Positions 11,586 through 23,209 of a stretch of DNA of 64,000 nucleotides are shown in pieces (position 1 is the first letter of the stretch; each line of letters opens with the position of its first letter). Source of the DNA: Cyanoderma ruficeps (taxonomy: Eukaryota; Chordata; Aves; Passeriformes; Timaliidae); assembly GCA_008694505.1 (NCBI GenBank), contig VZDJ01000219.1, forward strand, positions 12,100,010-12,164,009, read 5' to 3'. The notes beneath the pieces were generated by a model. The model saw only the letters and a list, made by a program, of their open reading frames with translations. It made no database searches and had not been told where the DNA came from. The position numbers were made by a program, and so were the translations under genes.

Positions 11586-13638
11586 TCACTGCACTTCCAT
11601 TTTTTCTGGCTTGAGTGATGCAATGAAATCCTTGTACTCCTCAGGATAGAAATTCTTGTACACATTGATCTTCCTCTTAATCTGTTTGGGAGTATCCTGG
11701 TAGTAGTTCTTCTCATCCCGAGCCATTTCCTGCGACAAAGGAGAAGGTAAGTCAGAGGAGCAGCCCCAAAAGCAAACACCAAACCAGCCCACCCACACCA
11801 GTGTGATCACTGCCTGACTCAGACAGAGAGCTGGCCACAGTTGAAAGCTTTTTTTTCCCTTAAGAATCAGCTGACTGCAAAACAGGATCCAGGACATAGA
11901 GGATTAGTGGTTCTCATCCTGCTGATGGGAAGATCCAGGAGTGAATCATTCCAGGTGCTCCCTGCTCTGGAATGTACCTTGTAGTTCTCCCCGTGGTTCT
12001 GGATCATGTATCGCACATAGTCAATGAGGTCTCGTGAGAGCGTGTTCGACTTCTTCTCAGGGAGGCTGGCCTCCAATTCCATCTCTAGGCAGAGGGCAGA
12101 GGCAGCATGAGGGAGGGGAAGAAAGCAACAACACTGCAGAGGTCCCCAACCTTCCCCCAAGGTTGACTCCAGCCACACAGCTTGGCTGCTGGTGCATGCA
12201 GGGACATTTCCCAGCATGATGGTGCAGGAAAACGGCCAAGACAATGGCCCCCTGCTGAGGCTGCAGGCATGCAGGCCTGCATTGCAGCTCTTCTCCACCT
12301 CACATACGAGGAGCAGACCCTTTCAGCCCAGGCTACACGGTATAACTGCTCAGAGCTGCCCAGCCCACCACTGAAACACATGAGGCACTGCCTCTATGGC
12401 TTCTTGTCACCCTGGACCCACACACCAGCACATCTCGCAGTGACAAGAGCCCCCTTGAGGCTGCAGGGACAAACACTGTGGAAAAGACATGTTCCTCCAC
12501 AAGCTGGATAAGAAATAACACCCTTCCCTACCCCTGGCACAGCACAGGATGACAAAATAACCCACAGGGGCTTAGGAGAACTCCAAATGCAACACTGACC
12601 ATTCACCACGTACGGCTTCCGCACTATTTTCTTTCCTGGCTGTTGTCCATCACTTTCCACTTCCATCCCCTGAATTACAGCAGAGAAAACACAAATGAAG
12701 AAAAGCCCATTTGGGAGGGTGATGTGTCCCCACACATTGTTCCCAAAACTCCAAACTGTTTCTACATGGCTGCAAGGGGTACGAAATCCCAGCTGGCTTA
12801 AGCAGAGCCTTACTTGAGTCATTAAACTGGCTTGTGGATGAGGCTGTCAGCTGAGAAATGCTGTGTGAATGGAAACAAATGGCACACAAGGTCACTCCTA
12901 CTTTCTCCCTGAGTTTCTTAGGGCCACCTTTCACTTGAAAACGCTGCCCTCTTATGCAGATGGGCCAGGCTGGCACTGCTGTACACAAAGAGCCTTTCTC
13001 TGTTTTCAGGAGGAACTTGGCTGCAGTGTTCCCAACCCCACCTGTCTCTGGCAAGTCCCAGGAGATGGACTGACGTTTTTTATATTTGTTCTAAAGTCCA
13101 TTCTGTCTCCGGAGCGCTGTAGCTTGTTTCCCACGCCAGGATCTTGGTGAGATAAGCGTGCAGATCAAGATAAGAAACGTGTCCACCACCAGACACTTAT
13201 CCAGAGCCACCTGCTCCGTGCTGCGAGAGTACCTCCCCCGCCAAAGGAGCGGTCCCGGTCAAACCCTTCCTTACCAGCAGCTTCTTCGGGATGGGGACAG
13301 CCTTGTTGGGATCCTCGGCCAGGCCCATCTCGGCCAGGTTCTGCGCCACTGACTTGTGCGGGTCCCAGGCATGTCGGATGTGCGAGCTGCGCAGGGACAA
13401 AGGACATCACGGCTGTGTCCCCCATCCCGCGGCGGTGCGCGTCCCCCTTCCCCACCAACACGTGCAGCGGCTCCCGGCCGCCCTGCCCCAGCCCACGCTC
13501 GGCCCGCGCTCCCGGTGTCCCCGGCGCTCACCAGGCGATGCGGGGCGCGGCGCGGCGGCGGGCGCTGCGGTAGAGCCGCTTGCGGTTGAGGTTGTAGGAA
13601 TATTTGTGCCGCCGGGTCTTCCCCTTGGCCTTCGGCAT
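11586..13638 (-). CDS. NOP16: NOP16 nucleolar protein, complete
   Basis: Five coding exons on the minus strand: 13638-13532, 13386-13275, 12669-12600, 12084-11978 and 11729-11586, with TGA at 11588-11586. They splice in phase to 179 aa against about 178 in human. The start MPKAKGKTRR is a basic nucleolar-targeting N terminus. Next come SHIRHAWDPHKSVAQNLAEM, VRKPYVVN, ASLPEKKSNTLSRDLIDYV, ARDEKNYYQDTPKQI and a basic end closing with KMEVQ. NOP16 is a nucleolar factor of 60S ribosomal subunit biogenesis and a reported MYC target. It is divergently paired with HIGD2A across 182 bases, so the two may share a promoter. The C-terminal exon has drifted most (NFYPEEYKDFIASL) but keeps the family pattern. 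No break or frameshift is seen. Confidence 0.97.
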
Positions 13639-13820
13639 GGCGGACACACGCGGGCTCCTCACGGGGCTGTCGCGCTCCCCTCGGGGCACCACGGGAAGTG
13701 TAGTTCCGAGACGGCAGCTCGGCCTGATAAGTGCGCGCGTCGGACTGCAACCCCCGGCATACACTGCTTCGGAGGCGGTGGCTACGGCACCCGGAAAGGG
13801 CCGTTGTTGTCACCTTGGCC
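13639..13820. promoter_or_regulatory. NOP16/HIGD2A bidirectional promoter
   Basis: Only 182 bases separate the two start codons, in a CpG-rich block with no TATA box. Two ZNF143/THAP11-type sites are visible: one on the minus strand at 13704-13691 (ACTACACTTCCCGT), and a weaker one on the plus strand at 13744-13760 (ACTGCAACCCCCGGCAT). This layout is typical of divergent housekeeping promoters. Sharing of the sites by both genes is inferred. Confidence 0.75.
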
Positions 13821-14308
13821 ATGGCGGCCGAACCGCCCCCGCCGCTGGAGCCCGGCTCCTGGCCCACGTTCACTGAGGAAGGATTCACAGAGAAGTTCCT
13901 GCGCAAGACCCGCGAGAACCCCCTGGTGCCCCTCGGTGAGGGTGGGGCGGGGGGTGGCGGGGCGGAGGTTGAGTGAGGGGTGCGGGCCGGGGCGATGGTC
14001 ACTGGTGAGGGGCCGGTCCCTCAGCCCCGGGCCGGCTGCCCCCGGGGAGGCGCGGCTCGTGTTCGGGAGTGCGGTGGAACCGGCCCGCAGCGCTCAGGCC
14101 CCGGGGCGGCCGCGCCTCACAGCTGCCGTCCTTGCCTGCAGGCTGCCTGTGCACCGTCGGTATCCTGGCTTACGGAATTATCTGCTTCAAGAAAGGCAAC
14201 ACTCGGCGCTCCCAGCTGATGATGCGGGCGCGTGTTTTAGCCCAGGGCTTCACCATCGTCTCCGTGGTGGGTGGCTTGATGGCCACGACTGTCAAATCCC
14301 GAAAATGA
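13821..14308 (+). CDS. HIGD2A: HIGD2A, HIG1 domain inner-membrane protein, complete
   Basis: Two coding exons, 13821-13935 and 14142-14305, with TGA at 14306-14308, encode 93 aa; the human protein is 106 aa, with a longer N terminus. The Pro-rich N terminus leads into FLRKTRENPLVPLG, the HIG1-domain signature. Two hydrophobic helices follow, CLCTVGILAYGIICF and VLAQGFTIVSVVGGLMATT, separated by KKGNTRRSQLMMRAR. HIGD2A acts in the mitochondrial inner membrane in assembly of respiratory complex IV and of supercomplexes. The start is the first ATG after the shared promoter, in a good Kozak context (GCCATGG). The single intron splits a Gly codon. Confidence 0.96.
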
Positions 14309-14801
14309 CATCCGACAAGAGCGAAGCTGCAGCCACAGACAAGCATCTACCAGCAACCCCGGCTGGCAGGGTGGATCCTGGCTGCAGATGGAGTTTTCTG
14401 AGAGGCTGTTGTGGTCTCAGTGGAGCTAGTTCTGGAGCACTGGAAATGGGGTGAATACACTCTGTGATTAACACGTAATTTGGGCCTTGGCATTTTTTGT
14501 TTCCCCAAGAGCTCACTCTCCTGCAGCACTGGGGCTGCATGTCACTAAGGCTTACTACCCTGTCAGACTTCTTGTCCCTGGTTGATGCTGTCACAGGCTG
14601 ATAAAATTGTGTCATCTTGGTGGTCTGAGGTGTGGTTGTAGTCAGGCAGTGACCAGCATTTGAGAAATGAGCTGCCCATGAGGAAGGAACCACTGCTTAT
14701 GGCTTGGTCCTGGCAGGACAGAGTCCCTAGGCAACACAGAGATTCCCTAGGCAGTTTGGGAGGTTGTGTGACCTGTTCAATTGAAACTGGTGAGTAATAA
14801 A
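14309..14801 (+). terminator. HIGD2A 3' UTR and polyadenylation signal
   Basis: AATAAA at 14796-14801 closes a 3' UTR of about 0.5 kb. Between this and the CLTB 3' region (14802-15938) I see no gene or recognisable repeat. Confidence 0.65.
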
Positions 14802-15938
14802 GTGAATTGCAGCAAGATTCTGACTGATACTGGATTGCAGAGCACTGAGAATCCACAACAGTAAACAGTGCAGGGAGAAAAGGGAGTGGGCATGGCTATC
14901 TTGAAGCTGTGGTGATGCAAAAAGAAACAAGACATGAAACTCCCTATGAAAACAAGCAGAGAACTGGCATTTCTGAAATGGAGTCTGGCTGTGTTCTCTG
15001 GGACGTGCTGCTGCTTCAGCTGTTCTTGCTGTGAAATCAGCAGCACCTTCTTCCCCAAGGGACCTGTGTCCTGACAAACACAGTCCCACTGTTGGCTTTG
15101 GATCATACCAGGGGGTTTGGTGATCCACAAGGCTTCACTCTCCCATGGCAGGGCCATAGAGCTGGGAGGACACGGGGCCCAGTCTCTGTTCATTGCTCTG
15201 TTGGCTGCAGCAGCTCATACCTGCAGGGGAAGGGGCACAGACACCTCACCAAGCAGCCTGGGCTGATTCCAGGTGTTGTTCTGTGAGTTGGTGCCTCTGC
15301 CCTGAATCCTTATAAGGATGGGCTGAGGGGTGAACCCTCTATCTGCAAACAGGCATGTGGATTGTCCTGTCCAGGGAATTGTGCTGGTGGGCCTTGGCAA
15401 GGAGAGAGGGAAGGCTCTTGCTTACCAGAGCTGACCTCTGAAACATGAGGGTGGGGATTGCCAGTGCTGAGCAGGGTGAGCTCCACCTCAGCACTGGGGA
15501 ACCCAGGGCCTGTCTTCCCTCTCCAGCTGCCTGCATGTTTCCCAGAAGAAACTGCTTTTGGCTGCTTCATGGCACTTCCAGCCCAGCCAGCCTGGGGCAG
15601 GGGTGTGAGGAGCAGCAGGTGGGCAGATCCATGAGCACAATCCTTTGGCAGCTGAAGAAGAGTGCAGTGGACAGGGGAGCAGCTTGGCCTGTTTAGACAA
15701 GCTGGACATTGCAGCTCCTTGGGGACAGAGCCAAGCCCTGGGTCCTGCTGCTGCTGCTTTGGCCTCATCCGAGCACAAACCCTCCGGCCTTCCTCTCACT
15801 CCTGTTTTTTCCTGTAGGATGTTTCTTCTCCAGCCCCATCATTCCCACAGGAGGCTTCGTGGCTGTGGGTTCTCCTAAACACAGCGTGCATCCCTAATGC
15901 AGAAAGATGACAGTGCCCTGTAGGATTGGAGATGTTGG

Positions 15939-17783
15939 TTTATTGTAACAGGTAATTTGGACAGTCACAGATACCAAAGCCGAGGGGATGTAGAACAGCT
16001 GTGGGCACGGCTCCCCGAGAGCAGCCCCACGTGCTGCCTGACACGGAGCACATGGCAGCTGGGAGACCCAGGGGCACAGCTGCCTGCAGGGACAGAGCAC
16101 GGAGGGAACGCTGCCCCCCACAAGCAGCCAGGGGTGCTTCCTGCTGCTCTGCAATGAACGGCTGAGGCAGGTAGCCAAGTCCCCAGGTGTCCTGCAGCAC
16201 AGCAGAGCTGCCTACGCATGCTGGAGCTCAGGGGGGCCAGGCAGGAACGATCAGCCCTATGGGCAGGGGCACAGTCCCAGCACACAACACCGAGTGATTC
16301 CCTACACACCCATTCACCTTCCCAGCCAACTGGTGAGATCATGCCCCAGAGCCGTGGGTGCCCAGGCAAACCCCACAGCTGCAGCAGCAGGACTGGTGAT
16401 ATTCTGGCCCTGGAGCCACAGCTGCAGGGCAGGAGAGCTCTGAGCACTTGATTTCCAGCTGAGCAGGGCTCTGCAGAGGGGCTTAAGTGAATGTTTTGTG
16501 GCCTCTGCTCTATGTCCCCCCAAGCTGCTGTAAGCCCTTCCCAAGCTCTCAACAGGCCAGATACTGGGCACCAGCTCAAGGCTGTCCCTCTCCTGCTACC
16601 CAGGAGTTGTGCAGGTTCCCAGGACTGGTGCCATCCCTGCCAAGCAGAGGAGAGAAAGTTCAAGCAGGGAGCAGGACTGAGGCATCTCCCTACACTGCCT
16701 CAGGTGGGCAAATCCAGGGGAGCAGAGCAACTGCAGACAGATGTGCAGGTTGTTCTCAGGGACAGTACAAGCCCCAGCACCAGAACTCTGCCCATCACTG
16801 CTCTGGGCCTCTGGGTTATGAAGCTGGGGGACTTAACCTGCCCCACAGCAGATGGGTCTTCCTACCTCCTTCCCTGCAACTACACAGCCTCCATCTCCCA
16901 TTCTGGTAGCAATAGAAGGAGCAGAGCAAAGCCAAGGGTGCCCCAAAGCCTGGCATCCCACATTTCCAACTGCTGGTGTTCATGGAGGAAGGACAGGAAA
17001 CATCCTGCATACTCCCCCCACAGTCCCTTCCCACCCACACCACTGTGCTGCCAGCACTGCAGGACAGATGGGACATGGACACTGGAGCCCCACCAACTTT
17101 TTGGGGCATAGCCAGGCTGGGCAGAGTTCTGATGGGCTTGGGGCAGCCACTGGCAGTCCAGGCCCAACCTAGGTGCCTGTACTCACATTCCTCAGTCCGT
17201 GCCAGCCTGGCAGTGCCATGCTGCAGCCATGCTCCCTGCAGGACCCAGCAGTGTGGACCCAAGCCAGGACTGTTTCTCCACCCTCCCAACCCTGCTCCAG
17301 CTCTGCTCTAAATCCCATGGGAAAGGCAGACAGCAGCCCGGGATCCCACTGGGATCCCTGCCTCACAGCTAGGACTGAGGCCTGGACATGGGGCTGCCAG
17401 GACAGCTGCAGGCAGGTTTATTCCCAGCACAGGGTTGAAGTGGGGAACACAGGATGGGATATTTCCTGCTCATTTAGCCAGGCCCTCAGACACAACCTCC
17501 TGAAGAGCCTGGGCTGGGGCTTCCCCACTAACTCAGCTCTGCCACCCAGTGCCGCTTCCCGGGGAAATGCCACAGTGATTTATAAATAAGTGTAAAAAGA
17601 GACCAATGCACCTTTTAAGCAAAGGAAAACCATGGGGAGAGTTATACAACCAGTGACTCGAGCACAGCCGAGGCGCAGATCAGGGAGCAGGCAGCGGGAG
17701 GCCCTTCGTGGGCCGGCCCCTGACGCTGCCTGGCTCAGTGAGCCCAGCCATGCCCGCTGTGCTCCCGGCTGTGCCAGGCACAG
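15939..17783 (-). terminator. CLTB 3' UTR with two candidate poly(A) signals
   Basis: After the CLTB stop the minus strand carries AATAAA at 17422-17417 (about 0.36 kb UTR) and again at 15944-15939 (about 1.85 kb UTR). No other gene is visible between them. Which is used, or whether both are, cannot be told from sequence. Confidence 0.45.
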
Positions 17784-20700
17784 CTAACGGGACAGGGGCG
17801 TCTGTTTGAGGGAGATGAGCACCGAGCGCATCCGCGAGACATCCTTGCTCTGCTTGCTGCTCTTGGGGTTGAAATCGCACAGCTGGGCCACCTTCTCCCA
17901 CTCAGAGCCTGGGGTCTCCTCCTTGGACTCCTTCAGGAATGCTTCCTCCGAGGCCCTGCAAAGACATTGAGGGTTGTCACTGACAGACACCTTTCCAAGG
18001 AGACCCTTCCTTCTGTCTTAACAACCCTTGTGTCCCTGCTTCCTGTCTCTTGACTTCAGCTGATGAGTTCAGTGTCCTCTGGGACCCAGAGACATGCGAT
18101 GTTCAAGTCTGCCTTTGGCTACACTCACCCAAAACATCATTCATCCAGGGGTGCAGGAGTATCTGCCTGCCCCCAAGACTTCACCCCCAGAGTCATCCCC
18201 AAAAAGGCATCAGAACCCACCACTTTGCATCTTCAACCAGCTCCCACAAAGGCATTTCCAGGAGCTCCACTCATCTAAAACTCCACCATTTGGAGACACT
18301 CAGCTGCATCATCCTCCCTCTGGTACCTCACCAGAGCCCAGCACCTCCCAGCATCCCCTCTTCCCTTGGCTGGGCCGGCAGTGCTGGGGCCAGGACCCCA
18401 GAGCCCGCGGGGCAGGATATGGTCTGTAGGAAGCACATACACGTAGCCAATGATATCGGCGTCCGGCTGCTGGTAAAAGGCTTTGTCAGCGATCCTAGCC
18501 CCGGGCACAGAGAGAGAGAGAGCGGAGCGGAGCGACAGGTAGGCAGAGGGTTAGAAAGAGAGAACAGAGGGGGTTAGTCCTCCCAAAGAGTGACCCACAC
18601 ACTGCAGCACACCAGGAGAACCTGGAGCCCAACCCTGCCCCCCTGCAAGCCCCATGCAGGGGCAGGAGGCACCAAGATCCCAAGATGATCCCAGTGTGGT
18701 TCCAGCCAGAGTGGCTCTGCACAGCCACCAGAGCCACTCCCAAGACCTGGGGTCTCCCCCCTTGCTTGACAAGGCTCTGACCCTGCAGGGCTGGGCCCCA
18801 CTCTGGGGAAAGAGGCCCTCAAACACCCCAAGAAGGCAAACAGTCCTCTTGGCCTTGCTGACCCCAACATACCTGTTGTTTGCTCGGTTCTTCTCCATCT
18901 GCTCATTCTGACGCAGGTTCCACTCCTCCAGGTCCTTCTTTGCCTTCTCACGCCATTCCTGCTCAGTCACCTTCGATGCAGCATCTAAGGCCCAAGTGAG
19001 ACAGAGTCCATCAGCCACACTGGCACCTGCTGGGTGTGCTGGGCAGCCCCTTGGCAGGCAGGACACCTGCAGCCCCCCAGACCTGTTCTCAGTCCCCACC
19101 AATAAGGGCAAAAGGCACCACTGCCCCAAGGATAGCAGATCTTTGGCAGGGACATGAGCCATCTCTCTGGGATGCAGCAGGGTCACCAAAAGGTGAGGGA
19201 CCCCAAGGACCCTGACTGTCATGTCACAGGGTGCCACAAGCACAGGGAGCTACACATGGCCTTGGGTCTCACCCAGCTCCTCCAGGCGCTTCTTCTGCTC
19301 CTCCCTCCACTTGCGGATGCTCTCGGGTTCCTGGGTCAGGCGGTCGGCCTTGGCTATGGCTGCGTAGGCATCTGTGGGGCCGTTGGACTCCTGCAGGACA
19401 TGAGCACCCCACCATCAGCACCAGGGGTTCCAAGAGCCCAGCCCAGACACTTCCAAGGGCTGGCAGCACTCAGGACTCCACACTCCCAGCACTGACAAGC
19501 CAAGACAGGAGGTAGGAAGGGTGACACCTTGGGACATGTGGGACAGTGTTCCCAAAGTACTGCTCAAGGTGCTGTCCCAGCCTCAGGCCCTGTCACATAA
19601 AGCCTTCCCAGCATTTCCCTCCTTGACTTGCTGTTTGCTGCCACCACAGCTCTCGTATCCTCCAGGCAGCCCCACTGCACAGGGCAGACATTGGCCTTGG
19701 AACTGCTCCCCAGGGATTCCTTGGCCCTCACTGGGGCCCAGGCAGTTCCGGGACTGAGCTGCTTCCCTCTCATATGAGCTGAGGGCCCCGCCAGGCCCTG
19801 CACCTCCCCTAACGCCTTCCACTGGCCAGATGCCCAGTCTGACACCAAGCTCAGCAATGGGATTACAGCTTTCTTCCGAGATCCTCAATCTAATTAAGTC
19901 TGTCCCATTCCTGATGCGATTATCATCCTGTAAACCAGGTATGGACAATGTGTATGCCCCACTGCTGGGCACCAAGTGGGGTAAAGGGCATGTCAGACAC
20001 GTGGGCATGTCAGCTCTGCTGACAGCAGAGCTGGGCTTCAGGCTCCCAAATGGATCTGAGACCCAGGTGGGTCCCCCCTAAATGCCCCTGGCCACAGGGC
20101 AAGTGATTTTCATGAGAGATCCAAGACCCATGGCAGCCCTGTGCTGGCTCTGGCCTCTGTCAAGAGATGCTCCTGCCTGTCCCAGAGGCCTCCAGAAGCT
20201 ACCCAGGCTGGAGAGAGGGGGCTTCTGGGGGAATGGATGATTTTTCACCTGCTCTTAGGGCCCAGGCACTCCTTCATGGCACAAGCCACCTGCAAACAGA
20301 TGTGGGGCAGGTCATGGCAGGTGGGACACATCTTCTCTTCAAAGAGAATGGAGCAGCCAGGACTCCCACAGGAGACCCAGACCTTTCCAGGAGCACCGTA
20401 GCTGTTCTGCAGCTGGATAGCAAATTCCAGTCAATGCTGGGGGCAGAGTAGCAGAATGCTGGCCCCACACCCACGCAATCTCCCTTAGCAGCCCTGGGCC
20501 AGCAAAAGGCTGAGCTCTCACCTGAAAGGCATCTCCATTGACAATGGCTCCACCATTCTGGAAACCTGCTCGAGAAAAAGGAAGAGAGAAGGAAAAACAC
20601 AACTATGGCAGCTGCAGGTGATCCCAGAGGGGTTGGTGTTCATGAAACTACATTGTTATCAGTTCCTGGGAGTTTGTCTGTGCCTTTCTCAGCTCAGCAC

Positions 20701-22315
20701 ACCCATGCACAACATCCCCAACAGCGTCCTGTCCTTGGTGGAATTCAGCGAGCACCTCAAACTCTCCCACACAAACTTCTGCAGGCATTTACATCTTTAT
20801 GGTGTTTTCACTGGTGTTTTAATCTTATCTGAAGATTAGGCAAACTGCTCCAGCACAAGACTGACACAGGCTGCTGCTCTGACTGTAGAAACACAGCCTG
20901 ACCAACCCCAACCTGCAGAGGCTGCCGATGGACACAGCTGATCCAAGAGCTGCCGGCCAAGTGCCAAGACAACTCTCCAGGGACACGGCCCATGGAAACA
21001 CTCCTTGTGCTCCACCATAACAGCAGGGAATGCCTGCAGGCTGAGGTCTTTGGGAGCCTACCTGGGATGAACTGCAAGGTCAGGGTTGGTAATGAGGCAC
21101 CCATCTGCTCCCACAGCCCCAGAGAGCTGCACACCTGGGTCACAAAGCCAGGCCAGGCAGGGGGATTTGTGCTGCCAGGAGAGAAGAGGCTTTGAAGAGT
21201 CTCACTCCAGGCCCTCAGCTTTCCCCAGTGACCACAGGGCTTCTCCTGGCCAAGCAGCTGCAGGCACAGACACAGTGCAGCTCAGATCAGCACTGTCCCC
21301 AAAGTGCTCACCCTCACGACTACACCCAGCTCCAGCCTGTCTGACTGCATTTATCAGTGTGGCTGTCAACACCTCTCCAGACCCAGATCTGCCTCCATGG
21401 CCCTCTGTGCAGAGCTCTGAAACCACTGCTCCACAGTCAGCATGACGAGATCCTGTGGGGCTGGGTTAGGGGAAGGAGTCAGAGCCCTGTGGCAACAGTG
21501 CCCCTGTGTCCATACAGAGAGCAGACGCCAGAGCCTCTGCAGACTGGAGGGAAGAGATCAGAATTAGCACATTACACCTGCAGGGCCTGGGACCACAACG
21601 TTCCCAACGGCAATATCTTCCATTTTGCATGCCAAAGGGCTCTCCTGTCTGTGGGGACAGTGACAAGGCTGTCATGGCTCCTCAGTGCCGCCTGGATGCC
21701 TTTTACACTGACATAGCTGGGAGCACTTAAACATGGAGTCGGGAGTCCATCCAACCCGGGAAACCCAGCCTGAGCACAAGGGGAAAAAATCGCCACATGG
21801 CTGGCATATCCCAGCTCAGGATTCATCCCACATCCCCGAGGTTCGAGAAGCCCTTTGGGCACAAGCACAGGCCCAGATAACCCTTGCTAGGATGCCAGCC
21901 TGGGTCACAGGGTCACCTCACCACCGGCCCATGAGGTGCAGCACTGACCTCATTACCCGCCGGGGATGCTGTGCATCCCCCAGGGACCCCAGCTCCGCGT
22001 GGATGGGGCCCGGAGGACCCTTCCCTGCCTTCGGGGCAGAAGGGGGCACAGCCCGGCGTTACCCTACGAGGTCGGGAGCCCGCCCGTAGCCAGCGGGAGC
22101 GCAGCCGGGCGGCCCCCGGGGGCGTGCTCACCCTGTTCCGGCAGGGCCGCCTGCCCGCCCGGGGCGGCGGCCGCCTCGCCGTCGGTCGGCCCGAAGCCCT
22201 CATCGTTCTCGATGCCCGCGATCTCGCTCTCCTGCTGGGCCAGAAAGGCGGCGGCCGGGTCCTCCTCGGCGCCAGCGCCCTCAGACGAGGAAAAGAAGCC
22301 GAAGTCGTCGGCCAT
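17784..22315 (-). CDS. CLTB: CLTB clathrin light chain B, complete
   Basis: Six coding exons on the minus strand: 22315-22132, 20565-20522, 19390-19273, 18984-18873, 18494-18441 and 17955-17784, with TAG at 17786-17784. Spliced together they encode 227 aa; without the fifth exon, 209 aa. Human CLTB isoforms are 229 and 211. The N terminus MADDFGFFSSSE is followed by the invariant clathrin light-chain block: EED at about residues 17-19, then AAFLAQQESEIAGIENDEGF. The middle (IRKWREEQKKRLEEL, VTEQEWREKAKKDLEEW) is the long heptad helix that binds the heavy chain. The end, VAQLCDFNPKSSKQSKDVSR, is the calmodulin-binding and trimer-proximal tail. Light chains decorate the triskelion hub and link coats to HIP1/HIP1R and actin. 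The gene is head to head with FAF2. The first exon has lost most of the spacer found in human between GF and the second exon. Confidence 0.97.
18441..18494 (-). other. CLTB: CLTB neuron-specific alternative exon (18 codons)
   Basis: This 54-base exon is flanked by an AG acceptor and a GT donor. It encodes IADKAFYQQPDADIIGY plus split Arg and Val codons, the insert known in brain clathrin light chains. Its length is a multiple of three and the phases match on both sides, so skipping keeps the frame. Tissue use is inferred from the family. Confidence 0.9.
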
Positions 22316-23209
22316 GACCGGCCCGCCCGCGCCGCTCCCGGTCCGGCTGCGCGGCTCCGCTGGGCTGGGCCCGACTGCGCCCGGGCGGAGCTGTCGCTGT
22401 CACTGCGGCGGCGGGCGGGGCAGCCGCGCTGACATCACGCCAGGGCGGGACCGCGGGCACGTCCTGCCTCCCCGCCAGCCGCAGCGGGTACGGGGAGCCG
22501 GGGCTGCCCGCCTGCCAACCCCCGGGGTTTGACTGGCCGCGGTTCCGTCGCGCCGACCTCTCACGCGGGCGTTCGTAGCTGCGGGTGGGAGCGGGGGCCC
22601 CTCACAGCCTCCTCCATCTTAGCGGCCGCCGCCATCTTGGGCCCGGCGCCCGGGCGGCCCAGCGGGACTGGGGGTCCTGGGCAGGACCCACCCGGCAGGA
22701 CCGGAGGCAGCGGGCAGGACCCACCCGACGGGACTGGAGGTGCCCGGGCAGGACCCACTCGGTGTCCGGCAGCCCCCGCGGTGACGGGAACATAGCCAGC
22801 TCCCGGGGGGGTCGTGGGCTCATATCCCCCTCTTTGGGCTCAGGGCCCGCTCCCACAGCAACAGGGTGCCCCCTCATCCCCGGCCTGTTCCGGGAACACC
22901 CGAGCAGCCCTTGGCACGCTTCGGAACTCTTCGTGCGTGTCACAAGAACAACCGAGCGGTGCTCGGACACTTCGGAACTTCACGTGCGCCCGCCGGGGAC
23001 ACCCGAGAGCGGCCACCGCCGCCGATGGGATTTGGGCATCGCCGGACGGGCCCGAAAGCACTTCGGTTTTGTCCGGAATGCGGGCCAGCAGTTCCGGCGG
23101 CGGCCGATAAACAGCCATTGGCCGCGCCGCGCGGGGCCGGGGTGGAAGTGTGGGCGGGCGGCGTCACATCCGGAGAGTGACGGAGCGGCGGGTCAGAGGC
23201 GGCGGCAAA
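22316..23209. promoter_or_regulatory. CLTB/FAF2 divergent CpG-island promoter
   Basis: The two start codons are 894 bases apart inside a CpG-dense block. It contains a CRE-like TGACATCA near 22430, YY1-type CCATCTT motifs near 22613 and 22633, an inverted CCAAT box (ATTGG) near 23117 and an ETS-like ACATCCGG near 23166. The FAF2 start codon itself lies in a YY1-type AAAATGGCGGC. A three-unit minisatellite (22663-22760) and a duplicated promoter motif also lie here. Confidence 0.65.
22663..22760. repeat. minisatellite, about 3 units of 33 bp
   Basis: Three imperfect copies of a G/C-rich unit each end in GGGCAGGACCCACCC or a one-base variant of it. It lies between the CLTB and FAF2 start sites. 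The first copy is the most diverged. Copy number could vary between individuals. Confidence 0.75.

Noticed and set aside
13291..14454. 387-codon plus-strand frame
   Set aside because: It runs antisense to NOP16 exons 1-2 and across HIGD2A in another frame. It is a shadow of real genes in GC-rich DNA.
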